A DNA stretch of 64,000 nucleotides, from assembly GCF_023229695.1 (NCBI RefSeq), contig NZ_JALNYS010000013.1:1-64000 (forward strand). The letters are read 5' to 3'. How positions within the stretch are numbered: position 1 is the first letter of the stretch; the number at the start of each line of letters is the position of its first letter. A program made the translations under genes and the position numbers. This DNA is from Sulfuricurvum sp. GTDB lineage: Bacteria; Campylobacterota; Campylobacteria; Campylobacterales; Sulfurimonadaceae. Below the pieces are notes generated by a model. It saw nothing but the letters and a program-made list of their open reading frames with translations, was not told the origin of the DNA and made no database searches. Shown one piece after another: positions 33,341 through 42,580 of this stretch.

Positions 33341-34094
33341 AAGCAAATTTCTTCTCCTGATCTTTCTCGCGCTTAGCGTGGGAGGAGCACTCTATTTTAC
33401 CAACTTTTTACAGTCACCCATCCTTTACGTCACCCATATTCTAAAATCCTCTTATCTTAACGGAACCGAATCGATACGCAACACGGTTGAAGAACATTTT
33501 AATCAACGATCCCAAATCATCGAGCTTCGAAATAAGACCCGTTACTATGAAAAAGAGTTGTTATCCCTTCACCAAATTGCCGACGAGTACCATAATCTGC
33601 TTCGTGAAGAGAACAGCACTTTGACGACACGTCCGCGTATCGACCTTGTCCGGGCCCTCTCGTACGTCCGTTTCGGCGACCCCCACAAACTCTGGATCGA
33701 GATGGAGAGGTTTGATCCGAAACGGGTCTACGGCCTCCTTTATCGCGGCTATACCGCCGGAATCGTTGTCGCAAAAGAGAACCGCCCGATGGCCCTGCTC
33801 AACGGTGACATTAAAAGTTCCTATGCCGTCAATGTCGGCAGCTCTATGGCTCCGGGCATTGTGCGCGGAAACAATACCCGCCGCCTCATCGTCGAATTTA
33901 TTCCGACATGGATCCCTATTTCGGTAGGCGACGAAGTGCTCACATCCGGTCTGGATCAAATTTTTCTATCCGGTCTCAAAGTGGGTAAAGTTATTTCTAT
34001 TTCACGGGCACAAGGGTATCAAAGCGCTGTTATCGAACCCTACTTTTACGGAAAGAATCCTACTTACTTTCATCTCATCAAAGAGGTGAGATAA
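33333..34094 (+). CDS. mreC: Rod-shape protein MreC
   Basis: MreC, 253 residues from ATG 33333, which overlaps the mreB stop (ATGAATAA); a longer frame from 33306 would run further into mreB and is not favoured. One membrane anchor at about 4-24, a coiled coil at about 50-90, and a beta-rich periplasmic domain typical of MreC (GIVVAKENRPMALLNGDIKS, SVGDEVLTSGLDQIF). It scaffolds the elongasome. MreD is not seen next to it. Confidence 0.95.
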   Translation: MNKSKFLLLIFLALSVGGALYFTNFLQSPILYVTHILKSSYLNGTESIRNTVEEHFNQRSQIIELRNKTRYYEKELLSLHQIADEYHNLLREENSTLTTRPRIDLVRALSYVRFGDPHKLWIEMERFDPKRVYGLLYRGYTAGIVVAKENRPMALLNGDIKSSYAVNVGSSMAPGIVRGNNTRRLIVEFIPTWIPISVGDEVLTSGLDQIFLSGLKVGKVISISRAQGYQSAVIEPYFYGKNPTYFHLIKEVR

Positions 34095-34117
34095 TCGGAT
34101 TTTAAGTGCCTTTCGAC

Positions 34118-34123
34118 TATAAT
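34118..34123 (+). promoter_or_regulatory. -10 element upstream of carB
   Basis: TATAAT in an AT-rich stretch 28 bases before the carB start, so carB may have its own promoter within the operon. Confidence 0.5.
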
Positions 34124-34150
34124 AATAAAATTTTTGTAAGAAGGGTCACA

Positions 34151-37100
34151 ATGCCAAAACGCGAAGACATCAAAACGATATTACTCATCGGATCGGGCCC
34201 GATCGTCATCGGTCAGGCCTGCGAATTTGACTACTCCGGAACACAAGCGGTCAAAACGCTTAAAGAGTTGGGATATCGAGTCGTTTTGATCAACTCAAAT
34301 CCGGCGACGATTATGACTGACCCCGAATTTGCCGATCGTACCTACATCGAACCCATCAAACCTGAGATTATTGCCGAAATCATTAAAAAAGAGAACGTGG
34401 ATGCCATCCTCCCTACCATGGGGGGGCAAACCGCTCTGAATGCCGCGATGAAAATGCACGAATTGGGATTACTGGAAGGGGTTGAATTTCTTGGTGCGAA
34501 CCCAAGCGCGATCAAAAAAGGGGAAGACCGTCAGGCATTTAAAGAGTGTATGCTCAAAATCGGTATGGACCTTCCGATCTCCCGCTACGCCTACAACATG
34601 GAAGAAGCGATGGCAGCAGCCGAAGCGATCGGCTTTCCGATCATCATCCGCGCCTCCTATACCCTTGCCGGCGGAGGCAGCGGTGTCGCCTACAACATCG
34701 ACGAATTCAAGCTTCTGGCTCAACGCGGACTGGACGAGTCTCCGATCACCGAAATTCTGATCGAAGAGTCCCTTCTGGGGTGGAAAGAGTACGAAATGGA
34801 AGTTATTCGTGACCGCAACGACAACTGCATCATCGTCTGCTCCATCGAAAACTTCGATCCGATGGGGGTCCATACGGGAGATTCCATCACTATCGCCCCT
34901 GCCCTGACCCTGACCGACAAAGAGTATCAGCGGATGCGTGACGCGTCGTTTGCTATTTTACGCGAAATCGGCGTCGACACGGGGGGATCGAACGTCCAAT
35001 TTTCGGTTAATCCGGTAACCGGACGTATGATTGTTATCGAGATGAACCCGCGCGTATCGCGCTCCTCCGCCCTCGCGTCCAAAGCGACCGGATATCCGAT
35101 CGCCAAAGTCGCCACCCTCCTTGCCGTCGGATTTACCCTCGATGAGATCACCAACGACATCACCGGCACCCCCGCAGCGTTTGAACCGGTCATCGACTAC
35201 ATCGTGACCAAAGTTCCCCGCTTTACGTTTGAAAAATTCCCCGAAGCCGAATCTACCCTTACCACCAGTATGAAATCGGTCGGAGAAGCGATGGCGATCG
35301 GCCGTACCTTCAAAGAATCGGTTCAAAAAGCCCTTTGTTCTTTGGAAACAGGTCTGAGCGGTTTCGACAGAATCGACGGCGATCTGGAGTTCGTCAAACA
35401 CGAAATCCGCCGTCCGAACGCCGAGCGGATACTCTACGTTGCCCAAGGATTCCGCATGGGGCTAAGCCGCGAAGATATTTTTGAACTCTCGAAAATCGAT
35501 CCGTGGTTCTTAACCCAAATCGAAGAGATAGTAGCGCAGGAGCCTTTGATTAATACAGCGACATTGAGCGATGAAGTGCAGCTGCGCCGCCTCAAAACAG
35601 AAGGGTTCTCGGATAAAAATATTGCTCGCCTTATCACCCAAAACGGCGGCAGCGCAAAAGAGAATGACGTCTATGACGCACGCAAGGCGTTGGGAATCGC
35701 ATTTGAATACAACGAAGTCGATACCTGTGCGGCCGAATTCGGTTCATTGACACCGTATCTCTACTCCACGACCAACATCACCCGTCTCGGGCTTCAGGAG
35801 CCACGCCAAAGCGACAAGAAAAAAGTGATGATCCTCGGCGGAGGGCCAAACCGGATCGGTCAGGGGATCGAATTCGACTACTGCTGTGTCCATGCCTCGT
35901 TCGCTCTCAAAGAGATGGGGATCGAGACCATCATGGTCAACTGTAATCCCGAAACGGTCTCGACCGACTACGACACCTCCGACGTCCTCTATTTCGAACC
36001 GATCGATTTCGAACACGTCCGCTCCATCGTCGAAGCCGAACAGCCTGATGGCATTATCGTCCATTTCGGAGGGCAAACACCTCTCAAATTGGCCAACGGT
36101 CTCCACAATATCGGTGCTAAAATCGCCGGAACCTCGGCAGAGGTGATCGACCTGGCCGAAAACCGCGAAAAATTCTCGGCGTTTGTCGTCGAGCAGGGGC
36201 TCAAACAGCCGGAAAACGGTCTTTCGATGACCAAAGAAGGGGCATTCGAGATCGCTGAAAAACTCGGCTATCCGGTACTGGTACGCCCCTCCTACGTCCT
36301 CGGCGGACGGGCGATGCGTATCGTTTACAACGAAGATGAGCTTCGCACCTATATGGATGTCGCCGTCTCGGTCAGTAACGACTCTCCGGTCCTCGTCGAT
36401 AAATTCCTCGATCAGGCCGTAGAGCTTGACGTCGATGCCATTTCGGACGGAACCGAAGTCTACATCGGGTCGGTTATGCAGCACATCGAAGAAGCCGGGA
36501 TCCACTCCGGCGACAGCGCCTGTTCGCTTCCACCGGTCAGTCTCAGCCCGGAGCTTCAAGCGCAGGTTGAACAGCAAACCAAAAAAATCGCACTGGGTCT
36601 GGGTGTTATCGGATTGCTCAATATCCAATACGCCATTTATCAAAATGAAGTCTATTTGATCGAAGTCAATCCGCGTGCTTCGCGTACCGTCCCCTTCGTC
36701 TCCAAAGCGACCGGTATGCCGCTGGCCAAAGTCGCCACCCGCGTCATGGTGGGCGAGACACTGCGCAGCGCTCTGGCATTTTACGACCATTACAACATCG
36801 TAATGGAAGAGAACGGCTTGCTTAAGCCACGCCTGAAGGGACACGTCGCGATCAAAGAGGCGGTATTTCCGTTCAATAAACTCTACGGTGCCGATCTGGT
36901 CCTTTCACCTGAGATGAAATCTACGGGTGAAGTGATGGGGATCAGCGCCAACTTCGGCGTCAGCTTCGCAAAAAGCCAGCTTGCGGCAGGGAATAAAATC
37001 CCGACATCGGGAACCTGCTTCCTCTCTTTTATCGAACTTGACAAAGCCCATGCAGCAGAAATCGCACGCGGTCTGCACACACAAGGGTTCAAACTCGTCG

Positions 37101-37408
37101 CTACCCGAGGCACCCAAAAAGTGATCGAAGCGGCAGGGATTCCGTGTGAAGCCGTTCTCAAAATCTCTGAAGGGCGTCCGAATATCGAAGACGTTATGAA
37201 AAACGGTGAAATATCTCTGGCCATCAACACCTCTGATAATACCACCTCGAAAAAAGATGCGGAACAGATTCGCCAAATCGTATTACGCATGGGTATCCCC
37301 TATTTCACTACTCTCAGTGCCGCACGTGCCGCGATCGAAGCGATGACACACATGCAAGACGACACCTGGATGGCACCGCAGGCTCTGCAAGATTACCTTC
37401 TTTCCTAA
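34151..37408 (+). CDS. carB: Carbamoyl-phosphate synthase large subunit
   Basis: CarB, 1085 residues from ATG 34151 (start MPKREDIKTILLIGSGPIVI with AGAAGGG ahead); the frame extends upstream to 34106 but without a ribosome site and over the putative promoter. Two ATP-grasp halves (about 130-400 and 680-940), an oligomerisation domain between, and a C-terminal allosteric MGS-like domain (about 945-1085). It makes carbamoyl phosphate for arginine and pyrimidines. The small subunit carA is not in the window. Confidence 0.98.
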   Translation: MPKREDIKTILLIGSGPIVIGQACEFDYSGTQAVKTLKELGYRVVLINSNPATIMTDPEFADRTYIEPIKPEIIAEIIKKENVDAILPTMGGQTALNAAMKMHELGLLEGVEFLGANPSAIKKGEDRQAFKECMLKIGMDLPISRYAYNMEEAMAAAEAIGFPIIIRASYTLAGGGSGVAYNIDEFKLLAQRGLDESPITEILIEESLLGWKEYEMEVIRDRNDNCIIVCSIENFDPMGVHTGDSITIAPALTLTDKEYQRMRDASFAILREIGVDTGGSNVQFSVNPVTGRMIVIEMNPRVSRSSALASKATGYPIAKVATLLAVGFTLDEITNDITGTPAAFEPVIDYIVTKVPRFTFEKFPEAESTLTTSMKSVGEAMAIGRTFKESVQKALCSLETGLSGFDRIDGDLEFVKHEIRRPNAERILYVAQGFRMGLSREDIFELSKIDPWFLTQIEEIVAQEPLINTATLSDEVQLRRLKTEGFSDKNIARLITQNGGSAKENDVYDARKALGIAFEYNEVDTCAAEFGSLTPYLYSTTNITRLGLQEPRQSDKKKVMILGGGPNRIGQGIEFDYCCVHASFALKEMGIETIMVNCNPETVSTDYDTSDVLYFEPIDFEHVRSIVEAEQPDGIIVHFGGQTPLKLANGLHNIGAKIAGTSAEVIDLAENREKFSAFVVEQGLKQPENGLSMTKEGAFEIAEKLGYPVLVRPSYVLGGRAMRIVYNEDELRTYMDVAVSVSNDSPVLVDKFLDQAVELDVDAISDGTEVYIGSVMQHIEEAGIHSGDSACSLPPVSLSPELQAQVEQQTKKIALGLGVIGLLNIQYAIYQNEVYLIEVNPRASRTVPFVSKATGMPLAKVATRVMVGETLRSALAFYDHYNIVMEENGLLKPRLKGHVAIKEAVFPFNKLYGADLVLSPEMKSTGEVMGISANFGVSFAKSQLAAGNKIPTSGTCFLSFIELDKAHAAEIARGLHTQGFKLVATRGTQKVIEAAGIPCEAVLKISEGRPNIEDVMKNGEISLAINTSDNTTSKKDAEQIRQIVLRMGIPYFTTLSAARAAIEAMTHMQDDTWMAPQALQDYLLS

Positions 37409-37410
37409 CC

Positions 37411-37839
37411 ATGAAAGTTCTTCTCGCACAAACCGATACTACGGTTGGATTTCTCTCCCAAGATCCGCTGCGTCTGGGTGAGATAAAAATGCGCGATTGC
37501 GCCAAACCGTTTCTCAAAGTTTTCTCCGATTTCAAAACGCTCAAAGAACACACCCGTATTCCGAACCGCTATAAAAACTGGGTACGACGGGCAAAAAAAA
37601 CGACTTTTGTCGTTAAAAATCAGGCTTTCCGTTACGTCAGTGATCCTTCGCATGCCTCCTTGATTGCCCGGCACGGGTGGTTTTACTCCACCTCCGCCAA
37701 TCCAAGCGGAGGGTCGTATGAAAACCTTTTTTGTGTTCAGAATGCCGATTGGATTGTTGAAGACGATCGCGGCCTCTGTGAACTCTCCCCCTCACGCATT
37801 TTCAAATTGGGGCATCGCCGTTTCCAAAAAATACGTTAA
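37411..37839 (+). CDS. Short YrdC/Sua5-like protein
   Basis: A 142-residue protein resembling the YrdC fold of threonylcarbamoyl-AMP synthases. Seen are LLAQTDTTVGFLSQDPLRLG, corresponding to the usual P-T-[DE]-T-x-[YF]-G-L start of YrdC, and FYSTSANPSGG, the SAN motif. It is shorter than normal TsaC (about 185-200) and Sua5 (about 340), and the middle of the domain is reduced, so catalytic competence is uncertain. Starts 2 bases after carB. Confidence 0.8.
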   Translation: MKVLLAQTDTTVGFLSQDPLRLGEIKMRDCAKPFLKVFSDFKTLKEHTRIPNRYKNWVRRAKKTTFVVKNQAFRYVSDPSHASLIARHGWFYSTSANPSGGSYENLFCVQNADWIVEDDRGLCELSPSRIFKLGHRRFQKIR

Positions 37840-37859
37840 TATTACTGCAAGGAATTTTT

Positions 37860-38450
37860 ATGAAACATATTTTTAGTACCAATACCGTCGCTCTAGGTTC
37901 GATGGGGCTTGTGATAATGGGTGCTCTCGGCGGTTGCCAGGGGACACAGGAACAAGAGCAAACCCAAGCAGCCGAAGGGCAAAACAAATTTATCGTTGTT
38001 GAGCAGCTCTCCGGCGGCAAATACGTCGTTGTCGAAGAGATGCCGACCACCGGCCCAAGCCGTGCCATTATCCGTGAAAAAGATGAGAACGGTACCGTCC
38101 ATGAACGGATCCTCTCGGAAGCGGAGATGAAAGAGCTTGCCGATCAGGAATACAAAAAAATGGAAGAGGGGAAATCGGAACTTAACGCCGAACCTCAGGG
38201 TGAGGGGATGGGGTTGGCCGGTACGATCCTTGCCGCAGCCGGAGGTGCATTGTTGGGGAACATGATCGGAAATGCGTTGATGAACAACAAAAATGTTCAA
38301 AGGCATCAAGACGTCTCCAACCGCTCGGCCTATCATAAATCCGCCTCCGGGGCCACCGGAGGGAGCGCAACGTCGTCCCCTCAGAAAAAAAGCTTTTTCG
38401 GAAGTAAAAGTACCAGCTCTACCACCTCATCTAGCAGTTACGGAGGCTGA
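37860..38450 (+). CDS. UPF0323 family lipoprotein
   Basis: A 196-residue predicted lipoprotein, recognised as UPF0323, a family found in Campylobacterota. Signal peptide ends in lipobox ALGG-C with acceptor Cys26. The mature part has a charged domain (YVVVEEMPTTGPSRAIIREK), a Gly/Ala-rich membrane-like segment (GTILAAAGGALLGNMIGNAL) and a Ser/Thr-rich low-complexity tail. Function unknown. It is followed by a glutathionylspermidine-synthase-like gene with overlapping stop and start. Confidence 0.9.
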   Translation: MKHIFSTNTVALGSMGLVIMGALGGCQGTQEQEQTQAAEGQNKFIVVEQLSGGKYVVVEEMPTTGPSRAIIREKDENGTVHERILSEAEMKELADQEYKKMEEGKSELNAEPQGEGMGLAGTILAAAGGALLGNMIGNALMNNKNVQRHQDVSNRSAYHKSASGATGGSATSSPQKKSFFGSKSTSSTTSSSSYGG

Positions 38451-39631
38451 TGATGGTAACCCTGCAACCCGTCAAACCCATTAACGACACCGTTTTGGAG
38501 CAAATCGGCTTCCAATGGCATACGGACAATGACCAAAGCAAATACATCGCCGATGAACTCGTAGTCGTCACCGATAGTGAAGCCGAAGCCTATTACGAAG
38601 CGGTCAATGAATTGTACGACATGTACGCAACGTGCGCGCAGCACGTCATCGACAACAACCTTTTTTTTGAGATCGGGATCCCTTTTAACCTGATCGATCC
38701 AATCAAAAAAAGTTGGGAAAATGACGTCCATTGGCACCTTTACGGCCGCTTTGATCTGGCGGGCGGAATTGACGGAAAGCCGATCAAACTGATTGAATTC
38801 AATGCCGATACCCCCACAGCCCTTTTCGAAACCGCTATTTTGCAATGGGCGTTGTTGAAACATAACGGGATGGACGAGGAGCGTCAATTCAATAATGTCT
38901 ATCAAGCCATCAGCGATAATTTCCGCCGCCTTGTCACACTGTTTGATGACCCGGCCGATTTTGAGCGCTATTATGAGGGGTGGAAAATTCTTTTCAGCTC
39001 GATGAGCGGTAATATCGAAGAGGAGCAAACGGTCAGGCTTTTGCAGCAAATGGCGATCGATGCAGGCTTTGAGACCGGATTTGAACCGCTTGGCGGCGTC
39101 AAATTCGACGATGAGGGGATTTATGACAGTGCCGAAAATCCGTACGAATATTGGTTCAAACTCTTCCCGTGGGAAGATATTGCCATCGATGAACCGGAAC
39201 TTGCTACACAGCTGGGGACGATTATGGCGAACCAAAAAGCGATACTGCTCAATCCCGCCTATACCCTTTTGTTCCAATCCAAAGGGATGCTGAAAATTTT
39301 ATGCGATCTTTTTCCCGATTCCCCCTACCTTCTTAAAACCTCATTTGAACCTTTAAAAGGGCTCTCTTGTGTTGAGAAACGGATGTTTGGTCGCGAAGGG
39401 GCCAATATACGGATCCTTGACGCGTCAGGAAACGTTATCGAATCCAATGACGGTCCCTACGGCAATTTCAAACCGGTCTATCAAGAGTACGTTGAGCTTC
39501 CCAAAGATACCCGTGGCAACGTTTATCAAGCCGGTGTATTTTTTGCCTATGAAGCCTGCGGATTGGGTTTTCGCCGTGGCGGTAAAATTTTGGGCAATAT
39601 GTCGAAATTTGTGGGACACATCCTGCAATGA
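38450..39631 (+). CDS. Glutathionylspermidine synthase family protein
   Basis: A 393-residue ATP-grasp type enzyme of the GspS family. Family marks include IKKSWENDVHWHLYGRFDLA, KLIEFNADTPTALFETAILQ and FKLFPWEDI near the middle, and LKTSFEPLKGLSCVEKRMFG and SNDGPYGNFKPVYQEYVELP toward the end. It probably forms an amide bond between a peptide and an amine; the actual substrate is not predictable. Two ATGs are tandem at 38450 and 38453; the second has the better spacing from GGAGG. Pairing with a UPF0323 lipoprotein is typical. Confidence 0.88.
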   Translation: MMVTLQPVKPINDTVLEQIGFQWHTDNDQSKYIADELVVVTDSEAEAYYEAVNELYDMYATCAQHVIDNNLFFEIGIPFNLIDPIKKSWENDVHWHLYGRFDLAGGIDGKPIKLIEFNADTPTALFETAILQWALLKHNGMDEERQFNNVYQAISDNFRRLVTLFDDPADFERYYEGWKILFSSMSGNIEEEQTVRLLQQMAIDAGFETGFEPLGGVKFDDEGIYDSAENPYEYWFKLFPWEDIAIDEPELATQLGTIMANQKAILLNPAYTLLFQSKGMLKILCDLFPDSPYLLKTSFEPLKGLSCVEKRMFGREGANIRILDASGNVIESNDGPYGNFKPVYQEYVELPKDTRGNVYQAGVFFAYEACGLGFRRGGKILGNMSKFVGHILQ

Positions 39632-39840
39632 AAGTGTGCGCCTGTCAAAATGTCACCCTCGATGATATTGTCGAGGCGATGCAAACTGTCGGCAATGATG
39701 CCGAAGCGATACGCAAATATACCGATGCGGGGAGAGGATGTTCCGAATGCCTGCAAACGCCCTGCGACGATGTCGATCTTCCGTTCCCTGATGCACTTTT
39801 AAACGCGCAAGCCCTTCTTGAGCAGCGTCAAAACCGTTAA
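39628..39840 (+). CDS. BFD-like [2Fe-2S]-binding small protein
   Basis: A 70-residue protein with the bacterioferritin-associated-ferredoxin-like fold: KVCACQNVTLDDIVEAMQTV at the start (C-A-C) and GRGCSECLQTPCDD in the second half, four or five cysteines positioned to bind a [2Fe-2S] cluster. Overlaps the previous gene by 4 bases and ends the long fabZ-to-here run. A role in iron or electron transfer is likely; the partner is unknown. Confidence 0.8.
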   Translation: MKVCACQNVTLDDIVEAMQTVGNDAEAIRKYTDAGRGCSECLQTPCDDVDLPFPDALLNAQALLEQRQNR

Positions 39841-39860
39841 GTTCGACCTCTTGCGGTCGC

Positions 39861-41780
39861 TTACGACAACGGTATCGGTTTTCCGGTAAAATACCCTTGC
39901 GAATAATCGACCCCAAGCTCTTTGATAACGGCATAAACATCCTTATCCGTTACAAATTCCGCGATCGTTTTTGCGCCGATCTTCTGAGCGAAGTCGACAA
40001 TCGTTTCAACAATAATATGGTGACGTTGATTCGTTGCGATCCCCCGTATTAAAGAGCCGTCGATTTTAATATAATCAACACTTAACTTGAGGATATTTTC
40101 AAAATTGGAATAACCGGTCCCGAAATCATCAATGGCTATTTTTGCCCCCAATGCTTTGACTTTGCCGATAAACTCTACCACCTCATCGTAACTCTCGATC
40201 CCTTCCGATTCCAGAATCTCAAATACGACCCGCGAACCGGTACCCGTTTCGATAACGGTTTTAATGATCTCCGTCACGGTATGGGGATTACGGATATCGC
40301 TGTCTGAAAGATTGATCGAAAACTCTTCCTCCCGTTTTGCAAAAAGGGTACACGCCTGATAGATCACCTCAAGGGTGATCTGAGGATAAATCTTCGTTTT
40401 TTTGGCAATGGGTAAAAAATCAATCGGCGGTACAATTTTACCCGCTTCGTCAATCATCCGCGCAAGCGTCTCGTATTTTACGGTAGCTCCCGTTTTAATA
40501 TCGATAATCGGCTGATAATAGCAGATAATACGGTCTTCAAAAAGGGCTTTACGGATAATGGAGGCCATCGTGAGGTTGGAGCGGTATTGCTCTTCCACCC
40601 CTTCATCCTGATTATAAAACCAAATCTGTTTTTTGTTCTCTTTCGCATAATGCAAAGCGATATCGGCCCGCGTCAGCACTTTTTCATTTCCGATGGCGAC
40701 ACCGATCGTGACCCCTATCGTTAAACTCTCCCCTTTGACTTTAAACGTTTTTTCATCCAGTAATTTAACCAGCGTCCCTAACCGGTGTTCCAAATCAACC
40801 TGAGTTAAGGTATTACTAAACGTCAAAGCAAACTCATCACTCCCCAATCGGTAGCATGAGCCGGAGAGTTCATTGAGCCATGAACCGATCTGAACGAGTA
40901 TTTCATCCCCGATTGCAATCCCGAAAAAATCATTCACTTCTTTAAAATCATCCACATTGACAATGGCCAGAGCCGTAACCTCACCCCGTATCAGTTTCTC
41001 TTGCAATCGGTACCGATTGGGCAATCCGGTTAACCGGTCAAGATAATACTGATCTTCCAATTGCCGGGTTTTTTCACTCACCGCAATCTCAAGGGAGGCG
41101 TTCATCTCCTGCATCTGTTCGAGATAGCTATAGGTTGTCTCTTGCATCGCATTAAATGCGTTAACGATTTGTTCAATCTCCACGCTGCCGTCCTCTTCAA
41201 ACGCCATTCGGTCACCCGGCTTGTAATAGCGTACTTTTTGGGCTATCTTCGTCAACGGCGATAGAAGATGGCGGACCCACCACACGGCGGCAAAAAACAA
41301 AAGGGTGATACTGATAATGACGCTGTAAAGGATTTTTTGCATCGATTGACGTGTCTCATTGTATGCCCGATCACTGTACCCTAACGTGATCGATCCTATC
41401 AACTGTCCGCTCGTAGGATCTTTAATGGCATGGGTAACACGCACAGCGGTATGTTCGGATTGCACCTCTTTTTGGGGATTGCGATAGAGGTACAATCGTT
41501 TCGAATCGGAATCGTCGACCGAAAGTTCTGATACATCCGAAAGAGAGATGACCGGAGAGACTTTTTTGGAGATCTGGTCGTATAATTTTAAATAGAGTGC
41601 AATCTGCAGCGGTTTTTCAATCGTTTGGAGCAGTAAATCCGCTTTTTGTTTTTCCGACGCCAACGTCGTATTTTCAAAGACCATCTTTACCACTCCCCCA
41701 ACCGTTACAATCAGGAGTGCAAAAATGAGGATAAGCGAACCCACGATTTTGTAGGAGAGGCGGGAACTGGAGAGATGCAT
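39861..41780 (-). CDS. Membrane GGDEF-EAL protein
   Basis: A 639-residue inner-membrane cyclic-di-GMP enzyme. Membrane helices at about 11-33 and 148-170 enclose a periplasmic sensor of about 115 residues; HAMP at about 170-222; GGDEF domain at about 240-375; EAL domain at about 385-639. The GGDEF signature reads LGSDEF, so the second Gly is replaced by Ser, and synthase activity is uncertain. The EAL part looks intact: ETLAR for EAL-x-R, INLSDSDI, IDDFGTGYSNF, YIKIDGSLI and SQGYFTGKP. It is convergent with the housekeeping run and divergent to the LuxI-like operon. Confidence 0.92.
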   Translation of the reverse strand: MHLSSSRLSYKIVGSLILIFALLIVTVGGVVKMVFENTTLASEKQKADLLLQTIEKPLQIALYLKLYDQISKKVSPVISLSDVSELSVDDSDSKRLYLYRNPQKEVQSEHTAVRVTHAIKDPTSGQLIGSITLGYSDRAYNETRQSMQKILYSVIISITLLFFAAVWWVRHLLSPLTKIAQKVRYYKPGDRMAFEEDGSVEIEQIVNAFNAMQETTYSYLEQMQEMNASLEIAVSEKTRQLEDQYYLDRLTGLPNRYRLQEKLIRGEVTALAIVNVDDFKEVNDFFGIAIGDEILVQIGSWLNELSGSCYRLGSDEFALTFSNTLTQVDLEHRLGTLVKLLDEKTFKVKGESLTIGVTIGVAIGNEKVLTRADIALHYAKENKKQIWFYNQDEGVEEQYRSNLTMASIIRKALFEDRIICYYQPIIDIKTGATVKYETLARMIDEAGKIVPPIDFLPIAKKTKIYPQITLEVIYQACTLFAKREEEFSINLSDSDIRNPHTVTEIIKTVIETGTGSRVVFEILESEGIESYDEVVEFIGKVKALGAKIAIDDFGTGYSNFENILKLSVDYIKIDGSLIRGIATNQRHHIIVETIVDFAQKIGAKTIAEFVTDKDVYAVIKELGVDYSQGYFTGKPIPLS

Positions 41781-42022
41781 ATTTATCTACCTTGCATATC
41801 ATGCAATAAATTTATCACATTTTATTATTAATTATCATAAAACTACTCTTACCTCTAATCCCTATACTATTGTATAGCAGATTCAACACAATCCGATCTA
41901 TTTTATCAATAAATTATCTCTTTTTATTGTAAAATCTATCTCATTGTACGGTGCACTCTTGTTTTCAGCTGTGGTTAACTCTATTTTGATTATTTTTCAA
42001 TACACCAATAAAAGGGTCAACA

Positions 42023-42580
42023 GTGGAATGCAAAACGGCAACGTCAGAATACGAACGGACCTCCATATTACGGCAACGGTATGAGGTGTTTGTCGAAGAA
42101 TTTAATTTTTTACCGCCGGTGGAAGAGAATAGAGAGCTGGAGTACGATCAGTATGATGAATATTCCCTTTTGCTGGGGGTCTGGGAAGATGATGACCTCA
42201 TCGCATCTTGCCGGCTTATCCTCCCCAATGAACCGTTGGGTTTGCCGACACTCAATCGAATGATCATCGATTCCCCGATCTTTCGGCGTGATTACCCCAC
42301 AGCCGAAATTTCACGGATCATGATTGCCGCCGGCCATAGGAAATTCAAAAAATCGGTAAAGGTGCTTCAGCTCATGCAAAAAAAGATTGATCAGCTCTCA
42401 GCAGAGCATGGAATCACCCAGTGTATCGGCTCGGTTGAACCTGCCTTTTTAAAACTGCTCCATTATGCCAACCTCCCGTATCAGCCGATCGGCCCTTTGC
42501 AGCACCATATAGGGCCGGACCGCTATCCCGTTATTCTGAAAACCGATTATCTTGCTTCACTTCAAAAGCAAAACCGATGA
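42023..42580 (+). CDS. LuxI-like acyltransferase (GNAT fold)
   Basis: A 185-residue protein of the autoinducer-synthase/exosortase-associated acyltransferase type. Residues usually conserved in acyl-homoserine-lactone synthases are visible: Arg and Phe in LRQRYEVFVEEF, two acidic residues in ELEYDQYDEYS, Arg in ASCRLILP, and Glu plus Arg in TAEISRIMI. The Trp normally found after the first motif is Phe here (NFLPP). It could make an acyl signal or acylate another substrate. ATGA overlap with the TonB-receptor gene shows an operon. No LuxR or PEP-CTERM gene is seen nearby. Confidence 0.8.
   Translation: MECKTATSEYERTSILRQRYEVFVEEFNFLPPVEENRELEYDQYDEYSLLLGVWEDDDLIASCRLILPNEPLGLPTLNRMIIDSPIFRRDYPTAEISRIMIAAGHRKFKKSVKVLQLMQKKIDQLSAEHGITQCIGSVEPAFLKLLHYANLPYQPIGPLQHHIGPDRYPVILKTDYLASLQKQNR

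Noticed and set aside
35744..36844. Long minus-strand ORF of 366 codons
   Set aside because: Antisense to carB, which is fully supported by family motifs; the reverse frame is a shadow.
38438..39277. Minus-strand ORF of 279 codons
   Set aside because: Antisense to the glutathionylspermidine-synthase-like gene; shadow frame.
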